From positions 22,271 to 31,224 of the forward strand of contig JAPOYW010000456.1 of the NCBI GenBank assembly GCA_026706425.1: a DNA stretch of 8,954 nucleotides. Direction: 5' to 3'. The notes under the pieces are model-generated. The model searched no databases and was not told the DNA's origin. It worked only from the letters and a program-made list of their open reading frames with translations. The translations under genes and the position numbers were made by a program. Source of the stretch: Gammaproteobacteria bacterium (GTDB taxonomy: Bacteria > Pseudomonadota > Gammaproteobacteria > Pseudomonadales > Azotimanducaceae). This document shows positions 6,449 through 8,954 of this stretch, piece by piece. How positions within the stretch are numbered: position 1 is the first letter of the stretch; the number at the start of each line of letters is the position of its first letter.

Positions 6449-8130
6449 CCGACACCAAACGCCCCTATTCCTCCATCGTCGTCGACGGCGTGGAGCAGGC
6501 GCCGAGCCGCGCCATGCTCTACCCCGTCGGCTTCAAACGCGAAGACTTCGCGAAGGCCCAGGTCGGCATCGCGTCGACCTGGTCGATGGTGACGCCGTGC
6601 AACATGCACATCGACGAACTCGCGCGCGCCGCTGCCCAGGGCGCCGACGAAGCCGGCGCGAAGAGCGTCGTCTTCAATACCGTCACCGTGTCCGACGGAA
6701 TTTCCATGGGCACCCCCGGGATGCGTTTTTCGCTGGTGTCCCGGGAGGTCATCGCCGATTCCATCGAGACCGTGGTCGGCGCGCAGGGATTCGACGGCTT
6801 CGTCGCCATCGGCGGCTGCGACAAGAACATGCCGGCCTGCGCCATGGCCATGGCGCGCCTGGATCGGCCGAGCGTCTTCGTCTACGGGGGCACCATTCAG
6901 ACGGGTGCCGAAAGGCGAGACATCATCTCGGTATTCGAGGCCGTGGGCGGACACGCCGCCGGTACGGTCAGCGACGAAGAACTGCTGGCCGTCGAACAGA
7001 CCGCGATTCCCGGTCCGGGTTCGTGCGCCGGCATGTACACCGCCAACACCATGGCATCGGCCATCGAAGCGATGGGTCTTTCCCTGCCCAACTCGTCGGC
7101 CCAGGAGGCCGTCAGCGAGAACAAGCGACGCGATGCGCACGATGCCGGTGGCGCGGTGGCGCGTCTGGTGCGCGACGGCATCAAGCCTTCGGACATCCTG
7201 TGCATGGAGGCGTTCGAGAACGCCATCACGGTCGCGACGGCCCTGGAAGGCTCGACCAACGCCGTGCTTCACCTCCTGGCGATCGCCCATTCGGCGGGCG
7301 TGCCGCTCTCCATCGACGATTTCACCCGGATCGGCGAACGCGTGCCGGTGCTCGCGGACATGCGGCCGGCCGGCAACTACGCGATGTCGGAGTTGATCGA
7401 CATCGGTGGCATACAACCCCTGATGAAGACGCTGCTGGATGCCGGTCTACTGCACGGCGACTGCCTGACGGTGACCGGCAAGACGCTGGCGGAGAATCTC
7501 GCGGACATCGATCCGTATCCCGAGGGACAGCGGATCATCCGTCCCCTCGACGATCCCATCAAGCCCGACGGCCACCTGGTGATCCTGCGCGGAAACCTTG
7601 CCCCGGAAGGAGCGGTGGCCAAGATCACGGGCCACGAAGGACTCCGCTTCACCGGCACCGCCCGGGTTTTTCGCGGCGAGGAAGCCGGGATGGCCGCGAT
7701 CATGGACGGCGCGGTGCGCGCCGGGGACGTCGTCGTCATCCGCTACGAGGGCCCCAAGGGCGGTCCCGGCATGCGCGAGATGCTGAGCCCGACCAGCGCC
7801 ATCAACGGGCGCGGCCTGTCGTCGGAGGTGGCGCTCATCACCGACGGGCGGTTCTCCGGCGGTTCGCACGGCTTCGTAATCGGCCACGTCACGCCCGAGG
7901 CGTTCGAAGGCGGTCCCATCGCCCTGGTGGAGGACGGCGACACCATCACGGTGGACGCCCATCGGCGTGAGATCAACCTGGAAGTCGACGCGGGCGAACT
8001 CCACAACCGCCGTCGGCGCTGGCAACGCCCCCGGCCCTACGCCCGGCACGGCACGTTGGCAAAGTACGCCAAGCTCGTGTCCTCGGCCTCGGAAGGTGCG
8101 GTGACGGACAAGTACCTCTATGCGCCTTGA
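6445..8130 (+). CDS. ilvD: Dihydroxy-acid dehydratase, short type
   Basis: Iron-sulfur enzyme that dehydrates 2,3-dihydroxy-isovalerate and -3-methylvalerate to the keto acids used by IlvE, the third step of valine and isoleucine synthesis. It has 561 residues. Cluster cysteines are expected at 52 (TPCNMH), 125 (GGCDKNMPACAMA) and 194 (GPGSCAGMYTANTM). Metal ligand Asp 84 lies in SDGISMGT and the likely carbamylated Lys 127 in CDKN. The second family signature, LITDGRFSGGSHGFVIGH (464-481), carries the proposed catalytic Ser 471. Three cysteines and ~560 residues match the [2Fe-2S] group of plants and mycobacteria rather than the ~616-residue E. coli enzyme; this is inference from family knowledge. 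The frame is open upstream to 6331, but the family N-terminus starts at this ATG, which overlaps the argA stop (ATGA). Sugar-acid dehydratases share the fold but fit less well here. Confidence 0.95.
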   Translation: MTDTKRPYSSIVVDGVEQAPSRAMLYPVGFKREDFAKAQVGIASTWSMVTPCNMHIDELARAAAQGADEAGAKSVVFNTVTVSDGISMGTPGMRFSLVSREVIADSIETVVGAQGFDGFVAIGGCDKNMPACAMAMARLDRPSVFVYGGTIQTGAERRDIISVFEAVGGHAAGTVSDEELLAVEQTAIPGPGSCAGMYTANTMASAIEAMGLSLPNSSAQEAVSENKRRDAHDAGGAVARLVRDGIKPSDILCMEAFENAITVATALEGSTNAVLHLLAIAHSAGVPLSIDDFTRIGERVPVLADMRPAGNYAMSELIDIGGIQPLMKTLLDAGLLHGDCLTVTGKTLAENLADIDPYPEGQRIIRPLDDPIKPDGHLVILRGNLAPEGAVAKITGHEGLRFTGTARVFRGEEAGMAAIMDGAVRAGDVVVIRYEGPKGGPGMREMLSPTSAINGRGLSSEVALITDGRFSGGSHGFVIGHVTPEAFEGGPIALVEDGDTITVDAHRREINLEVDAGELHNRRRRWQRPRPYARHGTLAKYAKLVSSASEGAVTDKYLYAP

Positions 8131-8173
8131 CCGCTGTTGATGCTTGCACGCGGGCTGCAATTGGAACAACGCA

Positions 8174-8195
8174 TCGAACGGCTCTCGAACGGCTC
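8174..8195 (+). repeat. 11-base perfect tandem duplication
   Basis: TCGAACGGCTC occurs twice with no spacer (8174-8184 and 8185-8195) in the spacer after ilvD. The second copy runs into the first hairpin of the neighbouring 21-base repeat. Confidence 0.9.
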
Positions 8196-8233
8196 GGGTA
8201 ACCACGAGCCGCGCTCGGGTAACCACGAGACGC
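8190..8233 (+). repeat. Two back-to-back hairpins from a 21-base tandem repeat
   Basis: GCTCGGGTAACCACGAG appears at 8192-8208 and 8213-8229; as 21-base units (8192-8212, 8213-8233) the copies differ at one base. Each unit forms a hairpin with the same 8-base loop GGTAACCA. Hairpin 1 has a perfect 7-base-pair stem, CGGCTCG (8190-8196) with CGAGCCG (8205-8211). Hairpin 2 pairs GCGCTCG (8211-8217) with CGAG-CGC (8226-8233) around one bulged A at 8230. No T-run follows, so it is not a standard intrinsic terminator. It ends about ten bases before the TTG start proposed for the next gene. Confidence 0.75.
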
Positions 8234-8242
8234 ACTAGCCCC

Positions 8243-8932
8243 TTGCAGCGACCCCTCGAGAAGCCCACCGGTACGCCTGTCGAAGAACTCGACACGCCCG
8301 CCCTGCTATTCGATCTGGCAACCTTCGACGCCAACGCTTCCCGGCTGTCCGATCCAGCGCAACCTGGCCGCGCCGAGGCCTGGGTCCACAAGACACCAGC
8401 CATCGCATGCATTCAGGTCGCGTCGCCGGGTGTCTCGGGCATCGCCGTGCGCAGCATCGCCGAGGCCGAGATATTCGCCGCCGCCGGATTCGACGACATT
8501 CGAATCCTCAGACCTCTCGTCACCCCCGAGTCTCATCGACGCGTCAAGGCAATCGCAACGGCAAGCGTGGTATTCGAGGCAGACCGGCCACTCGTCGGCG
8601 CAGACTGGTTCGAGGGTGCAGTCACCGTCTCGGCCCGTGTCGTCGGCGCCCCCGAACCGGGGCGCGCGATCCTCGATGCCGGCCAGAAAGCCGTGGGTCG
8701 CGACTTCGGCGACCCGCGGTTGCCTGGGCGGCCACGCTGCACGGCGTCGGCCGGAAGCGCCGAACACGGCGTCGTCTCGTTTCCTGCCGATGACTCCTTC
8801 GCCATCGGCGACTGGCTGCAACTCGTCCCGGCGGACGTCGCCACGGTGTTCGCGCTCCACGACTTCGTCTACGCAACGCGAAACGGCGTGTTGGAGGCGG
8901 TCTGGCCCATAGCGGCCCGGGGAGCATTCTGA
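8243..8932 (+). CDS. Shortened, probably inactive relative of D-threonine / 3-hydroxyaspartate aldolase
   Basis: Both ends resemble fold type III PLP enzymes of the D-threonine aldolase group. The N-terminal part has LDTPALLFDL (16-25), HKTPAIACIQVA (49-60) and SIAEAEIFAAAGFDDI (71-86). The C-terminal part has AILDAGQKAV (142-151), EHGVV (174-178) and LQLVP...ALHDF...NGVLEAVWPIAARG (192-227). It has 229 residues against about 370-380, and the missing piece is the middle of the barrel, after VVFEADRP (109-116). In ungapped alignment from memory, the PLP lysine position of PHxKxHK is Trp 47, and the metal-binding HxD is Asp 198-Val-Ala 200. A-, T- and relaxed third bases are more frequent than in ilvD. 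TTG 8243 is a tentative start; the frame is open to TTG 8144. The stop shares a base with the next ATG. It may be a pseudogene with an intact frame or a repurposed protein. Confidence 0.6.
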   Translation: MQRPLEKPTGTPVEELDTPALLFDLATFDANASRLSDPAQPGRAEAWVHKTPAIACIQVASPGVSGIAVRSIAEAEIFAAAGFDDIRILRPLVTPESHRRVKAIATASVVFEADRPLVGADWFEGAVTVSARVVGAPEPGRAILDAGQKAVGRDFGDPRLPGRPRCTASAGSAEHGVVSFPADDSFAIGDWLQLVPADVATVFALHDFVYATRNGVLEAVWPIAARGAF

Positions 8933-8954
8933 TGCGCCTCAGCGAGGTCGAAAC
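8932..8954 (+). CDS. Start of a coupled downstream gene, cut by window edge
   Basis: ATG 8932 shares its A with the upstream stop (TGATG) and has GGAG (8921-8924) seven bases upstream, the best ribosome site on the plus strand of this window. Only MRLSEVE and a partial Thr codon are visible, so no function can be assigned. The pattern would fit the N-terminus of D-threonine aldolase-type proteins, which often read [acidic]-x-TP near residue 8, but seven residues prove nothing. Confidence 0.55.

Noticed and set aside
8140..8238. A 32-codon ORF (MLARGLQLEQRIERLS...) spanning the repeats after ilvD, with ATG ten bases past the ilvD stop
   Set aside because: No ribosome site, no run of regulatory codons as in attenuator leaders, and its second half is simply the 21-base repeat translated. 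Kept only as a weak possibility.

Overview
The window is GC-rich, densely coded DNA from a Gram-negative bacterium. The lipopolysaccharide inner-core genes waaF and waaC show an outer membrane. The order ilvE-waaF-waaC matches what I recall from Pseudomonas and relatives, and the fused kinase-fold plus GNAT ArgA is typical of gammaproteobacteria, so I infer an (uncultivated?) gammaproteobacterium. Species cannot be told from this window.

Left arm, minus strand (1-2736): ilvE, waaF and waaC form one tightly packed operon. ilvE and waaF overlap by 25 bases, waaF and waaC by 4 (GTGA), and waaC runs off the left edge. Branched-chain amino acid transamination is thus co-transcribed with addition of the two heptoses of the LPS inner core.

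Middle (2737-4076): an AT-rich patch with a perfect 13-base palindrome (TGTACTAAGTACA) lies upstream of ilvE. On the plus strand follows a Uma2-family (PD-(D/E)XK-like) protein whose C-terminal tail sits in another frame just after a run of 12-base Arg/Gln/Glu/Gly repeats. This is either a broken gene or a frame-switching one. It looks like an accessory insertion between two housekeeping operons.

Right arm, plus strand (4077-8954): argE, argA and ilvD are packed with a 2-base gap and an ATGA overlap. ArgA makes N-acetylglutamate and ArgE removes the acetyl group from acetylornithine, so they are the first and the deacetylating steps of the linear arginine pathway. IlvD makes the 2-keto acids that IlvE, encoded on the other arm, turns into valine and isoleucine. 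After ilvD comes a 112-base spacer with an 11-base tandem duplication and two back-to-back hairpins with the same 8-base loop. Next is a strongly shortened relative of D-threonine aldolase / 3-hydroxyaspartate aldolase that appears to have lost its PLP lysine, its metal ligands and the middle of its barrel. The last gene begins at 8932 (TGATG overlap, good ribosome site) and runs off the edge. Its first residues fit the N-terminus of the same aldolase family.

The least ordinary parts are the degenerate aldolase-like protein with its hairpin leader, and the Uma2 frame break. Everything else is recognisable core metabolism. Family comparisons were made from memory, without database searches.
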